DNA of 64,000 nt from Timema cristinae (GCA_039000515.1 JBCFYV010000012.1:118225148-118289147); one strand, 5' to 3'. Positions 32,526 to 44,568 are shown, counted from the stretch's first letter. The notes: generated from the letters alone by a model not told the origin. Numbers and translations: made by a program.

Positions 32526-33786
32526 GTTTGAAAGGAAGCCGGTGTCCTCTTTATATGGGTGTGTTATTAGTTGGGATTATCTGACCCTCTTCCCCGGCCT
32601 GCCATATTATGTTCGACAAGTCGATGTTGTCTCTACAATCGGTAGTCATAAGAAATTTCATGAAATATATATTTATAATGATTAATACGGACACATTAAT
32701 AAAATCAACGTGTAATTATTTTTCTTCGAGATATTATAAATAGTTTATTGTGTACACTTCATATGCGTATCTTTGATTCATTAATCATAGCTTATAATAA
32801 AATTATACAGTTGTTAAAATTGTGGAATACAATTTTATATTATCGAATGACCTCAACGAGTTCAAATCATCTCAAAACAATAAACGCGGCTGTCTGCTGG
32901 TATCTTGATTTGTAAGAGCACGCGCACAGAGTTGAAAAGGTTGGTTTTTCCGCGCCTATTTTCAAGTAGAAGCTTGGACAAAGCCGAGATTTTCCTCTAT
33001 TAGTTCAGAACGACACAAGTAGCTCTCGTTTGATTTCTCGTGATTCGTTTAGAGCCCTCCCATTCTATATTCTCCATGGAATGTACGCAGTTGACTATAA
33101 TAATAATATTGGTAATAATTGTTGGATCGTCACGATTACGTTGTGCACCCCCCCCCCCTCATCCTTCACATGTCGGGGTGGGGGGAGGTCGTGACAATAG
33201 TCGTGTTATGCCCCATTCACACAGCCATTGTTATCATTGTTACCAACACAAAATATCATTCCTTTTCAGAAAATGGTTCGTGTGATTATAAATCAAAAGT
33301 TTTAGGTATATTTTTAAACAATCCAGCGTATTTTTAAAACTATGAATAGATATTATTTAAAACGTATTTCATTAAAACTACTTTCCACGAGTATTTTTTG
33401 CTATCGTTACCAAAGATATTTAGTTTTACTTTTTGTTTCAAAGACAAGGAAATATACTGTTGTTCGAGTTGACAATTGTAAGACCACATGTATGTTTTGT
33501 GCGCATGTTTCTGTACTAAAACATCGCTGAAAACTATTACCTGAACTACCACCAAATAACGCACAAGTGTCCATGATAGTTTCTTGTTTTGATAATAGCT
33601 GCCATGAGAGTTGATCGTACATTCTATGTATATACGGTGATAATTCCGTAGTGAATCAAGTACGGAAACATCGCCCAAATGTACGGGGGGAGGGGGGGGG
33701 GGGAGGGATAGTAAAGTGATGGTCAGTATTACCCACGGGTGTGGTCAGTGGAGGTATAGTAGAAGGGGAAGAGAGAAGAGTCTTTT
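32526..33786. other. No gene recognised
   Basis: A poly-C run at about 33149-33157 and a G-rich run at 33685-33708. A block at 32880-32960 (GCGGCTGTCTGCTGGTATC, GCACGCGCAC) resembles 39120-39170. The open frame at 33340-33678 on minus has no recognised motif. Confidence 0.4.
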
Positions 33787-33880
33787 CACCCGATTTGGTG
33801 ACCGCGTGGTCTAACGCGCTACTCTCGCAGTAGACTACACTGCAGATTACGGAGAGATCTAGGTTCGAATTTCATTACTC
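33787..33880 (+). mobile_element. S1 SINE head only
   Basis: ACCCGATTTGGTGACCGCGT, GGTCTAACGCGCTACTCTCG and the B-box region CTAGGTTCGAATTTC, after which similarity stops. Confidence 0.75.
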
Positions 33881-34085
33881 TATTTAATATATCTCTGTTG
33901 AGCATTGTTTATCTTTCCCTTTCACTGACATGTTTCGTACAAAAGGGCAAGGTACGCTTTAATATGGTCAGTACCATTGTGAATTCGACGTTAGTGTTTT
34001 ACAATGACAACGCCCTCTCCCCTTAAATGGTCAAAAATAAAAAAGTGTTCAAGGTAGCCCCCTCTACTTGTTTCCTACACCCTTT

Positions 34086-34104
34086 CCCCCCCCCCCCCCC
34101 CCCC
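34086..34104. repeat. Long poly-C run
   Basis: An uninterrupted C run of about 19 bases, prone to slippage and sequencing error. Confidence 0.9.
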
Positions 34105-34242
34105 ACCTCCCGCAGTAATTTAGTTAAGAATACATCAATGACATTGCCTGCTCCTGGCAGAAATGATCAATTGAACCAGAGGAAACTAATCGAGAGACTT
34201 CAACGCGCGAATAGAAGCGCAACTTAATATTTTATCATTTTT

Positions 34243-34380
34243 GTGCCACCGCGTCTTACTACCCGTCCGGGATGCTCACATATATACACTAAATGAGGGT
34301 AAGGATAGGAAAGGCAGAATTTATAGTAAATGTAACCACATTTACGTAGGAATAGATAGTGGAAAACCATGAAAATTGGG
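34243..34380 (-). mobile_element. S1 SINE, 3' half
   Basis: Tail (on minus, CCCGGACGGGTAGTAAGAC) plus body with a CCTACGTAAATGTGG segment; the head is absent. Confidence 0.75.
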
Positions 34381-34398
34381 CTGTCTGTAGCTTTTTAT

Positions 34399-34645
34399 CT
34401 ATCACCGCGTCTTACTACCCATGCAGGTTATACTATATAATAATCTAATTGGGTTACAATGGGGAAGGAAGTATTTTAGAGGTAATACACCCATATTTGC
34501 GTGGAAGGAGAGTGGTAAATCATTTATGGAGGAAAAAACCTCAATAGACCCGACCGCTATTCGAGCCCTGATTCCCCCCCGTATTCAACAGGCCAGTATT
34601 AACACAAGAGTGACGCCTTAGACTGTTCGGTCACTGAAGCGGATT
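34399..34645 (-). mobile_element. S1 SINE
   Basis: On minus: CCGCTTCAGTGACCGAACAG, TCTAAGGCGTCACTC, the B-box-like AGGGCTCGAATAGCGGTCGG, body CACGCAAATATGGGTG and tail CATGGGTAGTAAGACGCGGT. Confidence 0.8.
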
Positions 34646-35734
34646 GTGTAGATTTGTTAAACAAGGGAAATGTCAAACAAAGAACTTCCTTTAGACCTTC
34701 GATGGTAGTTCAAGGAGGATATCTGCTTTGTCACTTCGTTTCTGTGACCCGAGTTCTGCCGGAGGGAGAATCACGACCAGTTCAGGTGAGGTATTTGTTC
34801 AATCCGAGCGACACATCTCTAATCGAGACTATCGTTAGTTTCTACCTTGCAACTTCCTGGGAGCTGTTGGGATGTTAACCGAACTGTACACCACTCGGCC
34901 ATTAGATGTGTCGGGTTGAGGCTGTTCATGATTGGTTTTTACTTGGATGACATTTCAAAAATCATATGTTTAGGTTTTGGGCTACCAACACTTGTAAACA
35001 ATCACTTTTGTTATACATGTTAAGTTTTTTTAATTACCTATTATATTTTACATTTAAAACAAGGTAAACTTAAGTTTTCTTACACTGTTTAGATAATTTT
35101 AGTAAGTTATTTTTATTCAACTCGAAACAATATTTAAAAAATAATTAAAGGTACTTATTATTTGTTTTGGAATGTCATCTATGATGTGTAATATAGTGAA
35201 TACCTTAATACCTCTTAATACAGGAATCGCATTTACTTGGAAAAGAGAAAATACTTATTTTATAATATATAAATTATTTTATGATTATTTTATCGTATTT
35301 TGAAATATTTAACTGAATAAAATATTTGTATCCACAGCGTGGGTGCCTCTTTGTAAAAAACTTGTTTCCTTCACGTTCAACCACATGGTTTAAATTTGTC
35401 GGTCGCCATTTTGAAGCTATGTTCCTTAGACCTTTGTGAAAGTGATGTGAATAATAATTTTTTTAAGTGAAATAAAACTATAAATAAGCTTTGTACCCGA
35501 TCTCAAATAAAATATAAATAATATTGGCCTAAATTACTGTGTGCTAACTATCAAACTCATACATTACCATACGTTTTCATTATAGTTATGTCAGCTGTTG
35601 GCGTAGGGATATATAAGGGATTATTTCTAGTAACTTTTTGAACAGTCATCCAAGTAAACTAAGGCCGTGAATGTATTTTAACGGATGTTGCTGTCTCCGA
35701 AAGGACACGTACACTAACGGGCACAAAAACTAGA
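34646..35734. other. AT-rich, nothing recognised
   Basis: No homology noticed. Confidence 0.45.
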
Positions 35735-35972
35735 CACCTGTTCGGATTAAACGCGTGTGTACTAATCACGTTGATGCTAATTGGTTAAGTATGAGGAAGG
35801 TAAAATAGAGGAAGTGTACGCGCATTTGCGTGGATAAAGAGAAAGAGTGGGAAACAATTGAGGAAAACACCCATCAGTGATATGACAGTTTTTTTTAAAC
35901 CCCTTCTTCCTGTCATCGGCAGTACAGTCTATTGCGAGTGTGACACCTTAGACCATTCGACCACTGAGGTGG
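35735..35972 (-). mobile_element. S1 SINE, tail end lost
   Basis: On minus: CCACCTCAGTGGTCGAATGG, TCTAAGGTGTCACACTCGCA, body CACGCAAATGCGCGTACAC; the final hairpin-tail is only partly present (ATCCGAACAGGTG). Confidence 0.75.
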
Positions 35973-36109
35973 ATATGGTTTTAGTTTAATATATGTTTTA
36001 TAAAATATATTCATAACTAAAAAGACACACCAGATTGTTTAAAAATAGACCTTTTAGCTTTTGTTTTTATGTTAATAAACTTTTATTCTATGAAAGGAAT
36101 TTTATTTTA

Positions 36110-36337
36110 CCTGCTTCATTGGCCACATGGTATAAAGCGTCAGTCTCGTGTTATACCGGCCTGATTAAAATTGGGGGGGGGGGGGGGAGATGGAGGTGGT
36201 TATTTCCTAAATGGTTTTCAGCTCTCCTTCCAAGCAAATGCGGGTATATTGCCTTTAAAATGCTTCTTTCCTCATCCCTACCTTAAGTGATTATCATATT
36301 ATATTAGTAGAACCTGAACAGGTAGTTAAAAGCGGTG
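36110..36337 (+). mobile_element. S1 SINE with G-run replacing the B box
   Basis: Head CCTGCTTCATTGGCCACATG, then a run of about 15 G where the B box would be, body AAGCAAATGCGGGTATATTG and tail ACCTGAACAGGTAGTTAAAA. Confidence 0.75.
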
Positions 36338-36617
36338 ATTTTTTTTAAAATTTGTTTACATTAGGTATTCCCGAAACAAGGATCGAAGCAATGACCTTGT
36401 GAACGAACATCGTATATTTCCTCGCTGGTTATCTCATGATAGTTGTCATTATTCCGGCACACGTGATAATTTCCACGTTGTTTCTTTGGTCCCTCCTCAT
36501 TGACCACTTGCAACGCCTGCAACACGGCCATTAGTCAGCCTCGGGAGGGAAGTATGGTAACTAGCGGTGACCTTGACCCTGCCGGCAAGACAGGGACAGA
36601 CAACATTCCAAAGATAA

Positions 36618-36646
36618 CCCCCCCCCCCTCTCTCTCTCTCTCTCTC
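36618..36646. repeat. Poly-C and (CT)n run
   Basis: A C run merging into (TC)n. Confidence 0.9.
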
Positions 36647-36956
36647 GAGCTGAGAGCGAACCGATCAAAAGAGTTGCGGCTCTCTCAATATACTCCGAGG
36701 AACATTCCTCAAGAACATCACTTTTACACGAGGCATCTTTCATTGGGCGTATCAATGGTAGGATGGTAGGGGCTAGCAGGATTATTTTAAAGTTTATTTT
36801 AAGTAAAAAGCATTTTTCTGATAAATGAATAAAATAGTGTCTTCAGTTGAAACATTTAAAAAAAACTGTTCTTCACATATTAATATCAACAATTCTGTCA
36901 AAGGTGAACTAATAATCGGCCTAGTTCTGGTAACTATCGAGTTTTCTGAACAGTTA

Positions 36957-37205
36957 CCCACCTCGGTGGCATGATTAGCTAACGCGCTGGTTTCTTGTTG
37001 AGCTGGACTGCCGAGGGCGGAGAAATCGAGGTTCGAAATTCGCTCGGGTGAACTGGGGGTGGATTTTCCCTAAATTGTTTTCCACTCTTCCACGCAAATG
37101 CGGATTCACTTCCTCTATATTCAACCTTCCTCATTCATAACCCACTACCGTAATTAGTACTTAAGCGTATAAGCCGAAAGGGTAGTAATACGCGGTGCTA
37201 AGGTA
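36957..37205 (+). mobile_element. S1 SINE, full length
   Basis: CCCACCTCGGTGGCATGATT, AGCTAACGCGCTG, B box GAGGTTCGAAATTCGC, body CCACGCAAATGCGGATTCAC, tail GCCGAAAGGGTAGTAATACG. Confidence 0.88.
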
Positions 37206-37287
37206 TTAATATTATTAATATTCTGAGCACTTTGGTGTTGCCACTATAGAGAATTTCCCTTAAAAGAACATCCCCCACCCCCACCTC

Positions 37288-37309
37288 CCACACACACACA
37301 CACACACAC
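37288..37309. repeat. (CA)n microsatellite
   Basis: About eleven CA repeats. Confidence 0.9.
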
Positions 37310-37418
37310 GCAGTGGGGGATTAAAAGCTATTGGGATCCTAGGCCCCAGTTGCTCTAAAACCCACCGAAAATAAATAAAAACACCCACCAACAGCCAACA
37401 ACTAGGCATTCACACTGG

Positions 37419-37706
37419 TCTACTATAATAATAATAATATAATAATATTTAGCACCGCGTCTTACTACCCGTTCGGGTTATACGCTTTAAGTACCAATTA
37501 CGTTAATGGTCTAGGAATTGGGAAGGTAAAATTAGAGGAAGTGAACCCGCATTTGCGTGGAGGGAGAGTGGAAAACAATTTAGGAAAAACCACACCCAGT
37601 TCACCCGACCGAGATTCGAACCTTGATCTCCCCGTCCTCGGCGGTCGAGCTCAACACGACAAGCGCGTTAGCCAACTACGCCACCGAGGCGGGTTCTACT
37701 ATAATA
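37419..37706 (-). mobile_element. S1 SINE with 12-bp target duplication
   Basis: TCTACTATAATA occurs at 37419-37430 and again at 37695-37706, enclosing a full S1 copy on minus: CCCGCCTCGGTGGCGTAGTT, GGCTAACGCGCTTG, B box AAGGTTCGAATCTCGG, tail ACCCGAACGGGTAGTAAGAC and a (TAA)n-like end. The duplication is perfect, so this is a fairly recent insertion. Confidence 0.93.
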
Positions 37707-37989
37707 GACATGGCTATTGCAATAGCAATTTAGGTTTCGAGGAAAACTTTTGTTCTAGGGGAATGAAGGTTTTTTAATATCATGAACTGAAATCAAAATA
37801 AATAATTAATTTTTTAATTTAAGATTTGAAATCATGCAACTTTCCCTTGAAACATAGTTTTTGGGTGGAAAAAATAAACGTTATTTTAAAATATATTTTT
37901 ACTCAATTATTATAATCATATTCATATTATAATAGCAGTATTATTTAAGTTATGATTATGACGCGCTAAAAAACATTTTAACAAATAAA

Positions 37990-38236
37990 TTACAAATAAA
38001 CTTTGCGTGCTTTCATGGATGAGAGTTCCCTAATGATGTCATCGAAGTTAATATCACCCAGCATTTCAGCATTTGCTGCAAAACTGGTTAAGCTTGACAG
38101 TCTTTAATCTGTAGGTGAGTTACGAAGATAATTCTTTACTCTTTTTAAAATACTAAATGATCTCTCACCAGATGCATTCGTTGACATCACACACAACGAC
38201 ATTTTCAACGACTGTTCTGGAAGCTGGGCTTACAAC
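37990..38236 (-). pseudogene. hAT transposase C-terminal dimerisation relic
   Basis: The frame gives NASGERSFSILKRVKNYLRN, a stop, RLSSLTSFAANAEMLGDINF and DDIIRELSSMKARKVYL before TAA. The ERSFS-LK-IK-YLR...RL--L...I signature and the DFDDII--F---KARKV tail are those of ZMYM1-like hAT transposases. The internal stop and missing upstream part mark it as dead. Confidence 0.82.
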
Positions 38237-38744
38237 CTTGCTTATTTATTTACATAGATAAACTTTGACCCTTATAAATACCTAATTTTATCGTGTAATT
38301 GCGCACAAAAAAAAACAGTTTTACACATATCAATAAAATGAAATCTGAAATTTTTTAAAATTATTTAGGCCTAGTTATAATTTAATAAAGTTAAAAAAAA
38401 ACTTTATCCTCTGGCCTGCGGCCTAATGGATACCACCACTGCACACCCACTAGTATGTCAGATGATTTAATCCCAGGTGAAGGAGTTGTATTCGGGAATC
38501 CTCCGATTCTAATATTAAAATATTAGCATAATTGGTCTACAGCAGACCTATTGTCAGTGACACGTTCAACCACCAAGCGCTGTAGTCTATACGTGAGTGT
38601 GAGAGTAATATCTGTTATTGCTTTATTGTAACTCATTTGATAATGTTTCTGGTGTTAACGTCCTCGGGAGAAATTTAACCGAGGGGGAAACTTTAAAACT
38701 TGGGATTTCTTGAGTGCGTTCCTTACATTTAAATTATTGAGGCC
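38237..38744. other. No gene recognised
   Basis: AT-rich sequence next to the hAT relic; its upstream domains are not seen here. Confidence 0.4.
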
Positions 38745-38988
38745 TTGTTTGGTGGTTAGAATGGTCTATAAGGTGACACACTTGCAATAGACTGGAACTG
38801 TCTATAATGGGGATGTTGGTGTTCGAATCCCAGTTGGTGTACTCAAGGTGTTCTTCCTAAATGGTTTTACACTTCATCTCCATGCAGATGCGTGTACACT
38901 TAACCGACATTCAGCCTTCTTCATCCCTAACATATTAGAATAATTAGTTCATACGCGTATAACCTTAACGGGTAGTAAGACGTGGTGC

Positions 38989-39046
<58 letters not shown>

Positions 39047-39047
39047 C
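38745..39047 (+). mobile_element. S1 SINE followed by (AAT)n
   Basis: Head GGTGGTTAGAATGGTCTATA, B box GGTGTTCGAATCCCAG, tail CCTTAACGGGTAGTAAGACG then GTGGTGCTAATAATAATAA, extending into about 55 bp of AAT repeats. The microsatellite clearly grew from the SINE's own TAA-rich 3' end. Confidence 0.85.
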
Positions 39048-39460
39048 AAAACAGAAAAATAACGACACACGCGCTTCCCATTTAACGAGCTAGCTATAGT
39101 AATTTCCTAACAGTAGACGCAGCTGTCTGCTATTATATCACTTTGTAGGCGCATGCGCACTTATTTGAATAGGTTTGTTTGGAAAAAAAAAAATATTGAC
39201 AACACCAGCTTGGGAGAACCAAACAGAAAAAGGAAAGCCGAGGTTATTTCGAGCCACACCGAGCGCTTAACGACGATGAGGCCGAGAACCTTGCGATTGA
39301 TTCAGTTCTGTTCAAGTCTCGAGAGAACAAAGGATCGAGAACATCTGGCGATAGTGAGACGTTCTCGGCCACAGAGGAAGGAAGTAGTAGTTTCAGGTCT
39401 CATAGACATGTGTGGGAGTGGGAACTCGATATCGGAGAGAGCGCAGTACTTGTGTTGCTG
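39048..39460. other. No gene recognised
   Basis: An open frame at 39153-39506 has no recognised motif; part of the block resembles 32880-32960, pointing to an uncharacterised interspersed repeat. Confidence 0.4.
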
Positions 39461-39463
39461 TTT

Positions 39464-39500
39464 TGTCACCGCGTCTTACTACCCGTTCAGGTTGGACGCG
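39464..39500 (-). mobile_element. Shared SINE tail, isolated fragment
   Basis: TCACCGCGTCTTACTACCCG then TTCAGGTTGGACGCG is the complement of the S1/S2 tail with no body attached. Confidence 0.7.
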
Positions 39501-39530
39501 ACATAAAGTCTGTTCAGCGTAGGAATTGTT

Positions 39531-39600
39531 TTCTGAAAGGCCTTTTTCCCTACCAGAAATTATTATATAGTAGGATATTGGTAGGAAAAAAAGACTTTAA
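39531..39600. repeat. Small palindromic repeat, copy 2
   Basis: TTCTGAAAGGCCTTTTTCCC, TACCAGAA, a centre with TATATAGTA, and TTGGTAGGAAAAAAAGACTT. Homologous to 24622-24695. Confidence 0.65.
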
Positions 39601-39894
39601 GAGAGTAATTTCTACCGTGAATGGAGTATACATAATAATTTGTCGAGACGAGGATTCAAGGACCTTGGACATCGGTATAAAAGTTGTTTAGAGTTTTTTA
39701 TAACTATAATAATTCATGTATTCACTCATAATACTTTTTATATATAAGTTCCATTAGTGTAAATTAAGAAAAAAAATATAATCCTATAACTTTTTCATTT
39801 TACATGTTTATTACAATAAATTTAAATTCACAGTTTAAGACAGTATTAATTATTGTTAAATATTTCACAACATTTGATTTACACCTCTATGCTA

Positions 39895-40185
39895 ACCGGT
39901 CCCGTGGTGTAGTGGTCAGTGAACCTGGTTACGAACCTAAAGGTCCCGGGTTCGGTTCTAGGCTGCTCCCTTTGGTATTTTTCCCAACGGTCAGCAGGGT
40001 TTGGTTAGTTGGGCTAAAGTTGGGTTTCGATGTTTCCACATCCGCATACTAATTACTATCACCCTCGCACACCCACCATCACCCTCACCTCATGTCATTG
40101 GGACATGTAAATAATGTACTGTTAGTACGCGAGTCCCCTGGACAACGGTACATTAGTACCTAAGAGTAGTACTAACTAATATTTC
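39895..40185 (+). mobile_element. S4 SINE
   Basis: Head GTCCCGTGGTGTAGTGGTCA (A-box-like GTGTAGTGGTCAGTG), B box GGGTTCGGTTC, the body CAGCAGGGTTTGGTTAGTTG, CACCATCACCCTCACCTCAT, GGACATGTAAATAATG and GGACAACGGTACATTAGTAC. It lacks the S1/S2 tail. The head is like tRNA-Glu/Asp types. Confidence 0.8.
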
Positions 40186-40280
40186 CACAATCAAGATACG
40201 AGTGATGTTACCCAAATATGCAATATTAACTCTACGTTATAAATTACCAGCAATTTATAAATTGTATAAATTATTATTAT

Positions 40281-40503
40281 TAGCACCGCGTCTTACTACC
40301 CGTTCGGGTTATCACACTTACGCTAACGTGTAATGGTAGGGTGATTGTGAGATGAAATGAAGGACCTACAGTTTAACGTGGGATCCGAACCACGGTGGAG
40401 GCCTGGCATTCCCACATTCACAAGATGTCTTGTCAGAGGTGAAGGAAGGGTTTGGTAATCAGATAAATCTGTGCCGGGACCGAGGGTTGAACCCCGGACC
40501 CCC
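40281..40503 (-). mobile_element. S2 SINE, lacking its first bases
   Basis: Shared tail, S2 body and the B box GGGTTCAACCC on minus; sequence switches at GGACCCCC before the A-box region. Confidence 0.85.
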
Positions 40504-41119
40504 AAAACAGAAGTGAAATTGTATAAAAAAATAGTTTTATTCTGAGACAAATAACTAACTAACAAAAAATCCACAGATGAAGGATAAGCAAGACGGGAGG
40601 GGAGGAATCAGGGGTTTGTTTATTTTAGCTTACAAAACGGGTATAGGGGGTTCAAAATGGCCAAAAATGTGCTTATGTAATACTTGAACGCCCCCACAAG
40701 ACTGACACAATATTAAATAACAAAAAATTTGAATTTTTTTCTATTTGCAACAATGGTGTTAATGTCGGCCTCTAAAATATATTATGTCAAAGCCATTTTT
40801 ATGTTATTGTTGAAAAGTGTGTGTCCTTAAGCTATGATGTTTCGGGTGTTTGTTCCATTTCTTGAGAGAAAACTAATGTTAGTACAAGTGACTGTGTGCT
40901 GACACACATTGCACTCATTTGGGGCGTAAAGTCAAACTTTTCGGGGATTGAACCTTGTGGAATAAAGAGTACAAGCTTGTTAACCCTCCCCCCCCCCCAA
41001 CCCCGGCCATCGCCCACCAAGTCAGAATTCTTTAAATATTCTATACACTCGACGTTTATATAATAAAAAAGTAATGTTGAATTGCATTTAATTTAATTTT
41101 TTTTTTAAAAACTGTTTAA
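40504..41119. other. No gene recognised
   Basis: A poly-C run at 40988-40998. Nothing else. Confidence 0.4.
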
Positions 41120-41228
41120 TACATGGTTGCCGCTATGCAAATTCGTATACACTTTCTCTAAAATTCAAACTTCCCATCACTAAAACATAAGCGTACAGCC
41201 CAAACGTATAGTAAGACGCTGTGTAAAA
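41120..41228 (+). mobile_element. S1 SINE 3' part
   Basis: TATGCAAATTCGTATACACT, TCTCTAAAATTC, AACATAAGCGTACAGCCCAA and ACGTATAGTAAGACGCTG, a diverged S1 body and tail. Confidence 0.65.
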
Positions 41229-41239
41229 AAAACTCCAGC

Positions 41240-41450
41240 TCATCCACACGAACACGCAGATTAAGGCGTCAGACTATAAATAGACAAAGTTCGAAGCTTG
41301 AATTTCGGTCGGGTGCACTGGGAGTTGAGGGTATGGGGGGGTTTGAGGTGGTGGAAGGTGGTATCCCTGTGGCGTTCCCCTCACCTAGTAAAAGATAATG
41401 CGGGTGCACTTTCTCTAAACAATCTCGCTGTTTGTTTTATTCCCCTCCCC
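41240..41450 (+). mobile_element. S1 SINE 5' part
   Basis: AAGGCGTCAGAC, the B-box region AGCTTGAATTTCGGTCGGGT and GCACTGGGAG, followed by AATGCGGGTGCACTTTCTCT; the tail is not recognisable. Confidence 0.6.
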
Positions 41451-41689
41451 GACTACTATACTCATCAAACCTTGTTCGGCCGACTGTACCATTGATGTAT
41501 TTCTGTAATTAACTCGCTACTGGTTGTGCAGATTTGACGCGCGGCTCTTTGAGCGTGGCGAACCGGCTCAAATTACAGTGTTTGCTGCAAATAAACTTAA
41601 CTGTTCCAAACCGTTATTTTGTTTGAGGAAGTTGTTTTTAGTTATAAAAAAAATGAAGCGAATCAGTTTGTGGAGTTCGTTGGTCCACT

Positions 41690-41890
41690 AGATTCGTGGG
41701 ATGGTAGGAATTGCGAGTTGGCCAGAGTTTAAGCAGTTTTTATAGCAAACAATCTTTTTTCGGCAAAATAAATCAAATATTTCTCTAGTATAAACATAGA
41801 TTAATTTTCTTCACGTGGTGATATATCAACAGTTGTTGAATAATCTGTCAAGGTATGTCCATTGGAATTATAATGACAGTTTCTTTCTGG
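41690..41890. mobile_element. Foldback MITE family E, half copy
   Basis: GCGAGTTGGCCAGAGTTTAA, TTTTTATAGCAAACAATC, GCAAAATAAATCAAATATTT and TCACGTGGTGATATATCAAC correspond to the left arm of 29516-29866; the right arm is not found. Confidence 0.6.
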
Positions 41891-42012
41891 AAATTAAAAA
41901 AGTTTTCGTCTAATATTATGTAATAATTTCTTATAAAGTATCAAAATGTTTACTGGAATGAACGCAAAAATATTATTAATGTACCTTATAGATAGTAGGC
42001 TTTATAAAATAG

Positions 42013-42681
42013 CATTAAAAGTTCACATTTTCCCTCTGAAAAGTACAACAATCAAATATTCTGTTGATCATTAAGAGTTTAAATGTCGGAACGAAAGTAA
42101 CTGTTATAGAGGGTAGAATGGATCTTTGTGAATAGAATATGTCATTTAATAGTCACAACACATGTTATAGGAGCGTAGAATGGATCTTTGTGAATAAAAT
42201 GATGTCATTTAATAGTCACAACACACTGTATAGGAGCGTAGAATGGATCTTTGTGAATAAATGATGTCATTTAATAGTCACAACACACTGTTATAGGAGC
42301 GTAGAATGGATCTTTGGAATAGAATGATGTCATTTAATAGTCACAACACACTGTTATAGAGAGTAGAATGGATCTTTGAGAATAGAATGATGTCATTTAA
42401 TAGAGGGTCACAACACATTTATAGGAGCGTAGAATGGATCATTGTGAATAGAATGATGTCATTTAATAGCAAGGTTACAACACACTGATATAGGAGCGTA
42501 GTATGGATCTTTGTGAATAGAATGTCATTAATAGGAGGTGTCATAACACATTGTATTGTCACTTGTATTTTCCTCTTACCTGTTTGTATCTACAATGCCG
42601 GACATAGCTCCACCCAGGAACGTTAAAAGCCCACTTGCTATCTGGGGTTTAGGAATTTCTTGTCGACTATTTTAGCGCCTT
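42013..42681. mobile_element. Element D copy 2, with degenerate 64-bp array
   Basis: The flanks TTAAAAGTTCACATTTTCCC and CTCCACCCAGGAACGTTAAA match element D at 22768-23632. The internal array (about 42105-42555) has seven units of the same 64-bp repeat, with many 1-3-base indels and small insertions. Confidence 0.85.
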
Positions 42682-43200
42682 GAGGGATACGGGACCTACG
42701 AAGCATGCATATGAGATGAGGAGGCTATAGGAGCCGCATGTGATCTTGATTGAAGTCTCCGGGACTTGAATCCAGTTCCTAGTTCACTTCCCACCCAACA
42801 GCGGCGGCTCAGTCGTCAAACCTCACGACGGCATTCCTCCCCACCCCCCACACCCGCGGTTCCATTAGTTGGAAGGAAGACTGACAAACCAGAACACGAA
42901 CCATTTACAACTAACGGTGTATCGGATGTCGGGGGAACTATTAGAATGAAGGGGGGAAAAAACCTCTTCCTTTGGTTACCAAGGGCGCCGCCTATTATGG
43001 GGAAACTATCCTCACTTCAACTATCTAACAATGTTCTATTGGTGTCCCTGTTAAAAAAAAAAATGGTGTGATGCACCGCACTACTTTCGTGCTTCTTTGT
43101 CTATTCAGTCAAAACTCACAGGATAATGTGAAACAAAACACAGAAACCTTCCACCAAAGAGCATAATAATTTACACCGTTACAGAAACATATTGATTAAA
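42682..43200. other. No gene recognised
   Basis: The open frame at 42766-43071 is low in recognisable features. Confidence 0.4.
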
Positions 43201-43204
43201 AAAC

Positions 43205-43760
43205 ACAATGAGCCTAGCAATCAATTTTCCAGACCTCTGTTTAAAATATATATTTGACAATATCTCAGAAACTATCGGTGTTATAACAATATGTTTCAAA
43301 CGAGAGTTTTTATTTTTAAAAGTAGCTTACAACAACTTAGTAATAATACGTTGTTTAGTATCTCAAAGAGTTGAGGGCGATATGGTCAAAATTGTAAACT
43401 TCCGCTTATGTAAAGTATCCTCAAATTTCATTTTAATGGAAAAATGCGTACCGCCATTTTGTTTGTAATTTTAAACAGTGCTTGGTTACCTGGATACGAA
43501 ATGTAAACAAAACTGTAAGCGCAGATTTTGAGAAAATATACTTTCCCTCTTTTCAACTTAATTAAGTAAACTACCTTTAATTTGAGTGTTTGTTAGATAG
43601 TTCTAAAAATACCTCTGAGGAACTGCATAAAAACCATGGGTTCAAAGTTTTAGCTTTATAGATAAAATAGTTTCGACTCTAAGCAGACAGACAGACAGAC
43701 AGACAGACAGACGACATCGCTAAAACAACATTTTCTGTTTCAGGGGTCATGAAACGTCGA
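43205..43760. repeat. Probable interspersed repeat ending in (GACA)n
   Basis: AAATTTCATTTTAATGG, TTCAAAGTTTTAGCTTTATA and a GACA-type microsatellite (43684-43712) followed by ACATCG. A region at 48080-48570 also ends CAGACAGACAGACATCG after similar AAATTTCAT..CTCTAGG words, so both may be the same non-coding family. Confidence 0.5.
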
Positions 43761-44261
43761 CATTATCAAAATATAGAGTTAGATTTTTTTTTACGATCAC
43801 AATACTTCTATCACCGAGAAATCGAGAGAACGTAAAATGTAGATAAAATAAATTGTACCGCCATTCGCCTTGAGAGAGCACGGAAAATCACTGTACGAGA
43901 GGACAAAGCCTACCACAGTGCTATTGGCCTGGAATGAGCCCCGACCACAGGAATCAGGGTTGGGTGACACTAACCACGCGAACAAACTATTAACCACCCG
44001 ATTAAATCGCCACTTATATCGGTGGGTAAACAGGTTAAGGCATCAGGCTCGTCCAGTCTAATTTATTATATAACATAAATTACATGGCATTAGCCCGCCA
44101 GAAAACTATACCGACCGAGCGGCCGCCGTCCGTTGACGAATTCAGTGTCAATTTCTGTGGTCAGTACAACAAATACTCCGGTCTCTAATCTCAGTTTTCT
44201 AGACTGAAGCCGCCATTTTATTTATCCAAGTAGCTCCTCATTTGTGCTCACGAGGCTGGGT
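43761..44261. other. No gene recognised
   Basis: No motif recognised in either strand. Confidence 0.4.
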
Positions 44262-44375
44262 TTGACCCCGTTACAGAGACATTGCTGCACAGATAGCCTG
44301 GAAACGCCACACGGATCGAACTCGGAACCTTAGGATCTGTAGCCAGGAACTCTGACCACTGGACCACAAAGACGG
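44262..44375 (-). mobile_element. S4 SINE head
   Basis: On minus: GTCTTTGTGGTCCAGTGGTC as A-box region and CCGAGTTCGATCCGTGTGGC as B-box region. The body is not recognisable. Confidence 0.6.
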
Positions 44376-44568
44376 CAATAGCAAGATTTAAAGTATTTAA
44401 CTAAATTAATGTTAATATATTCTAACTTTATAATTCCTCAAATCAATAAATTAGTATTAAACTTTAATTAATTTAACAAATTAATAAGTTACCGATTTAA
44501 AAAAATCAATTATCCACACCAAGAAGTATTGATAATAAATACGATATAGAGAACTAAATTAAGGAACT

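Noticed and set aside
33340..33678. 112-residue open frame on minus
   Set aside because: No motif, AT-rich codon use, overlaps other frames on both strands; consistent with chance.
39153..39506. 117-residue open frame on plus
   Set aside because: Overlaps a SINE tail and a repeat shared with 32880-32960; no domain recognised.
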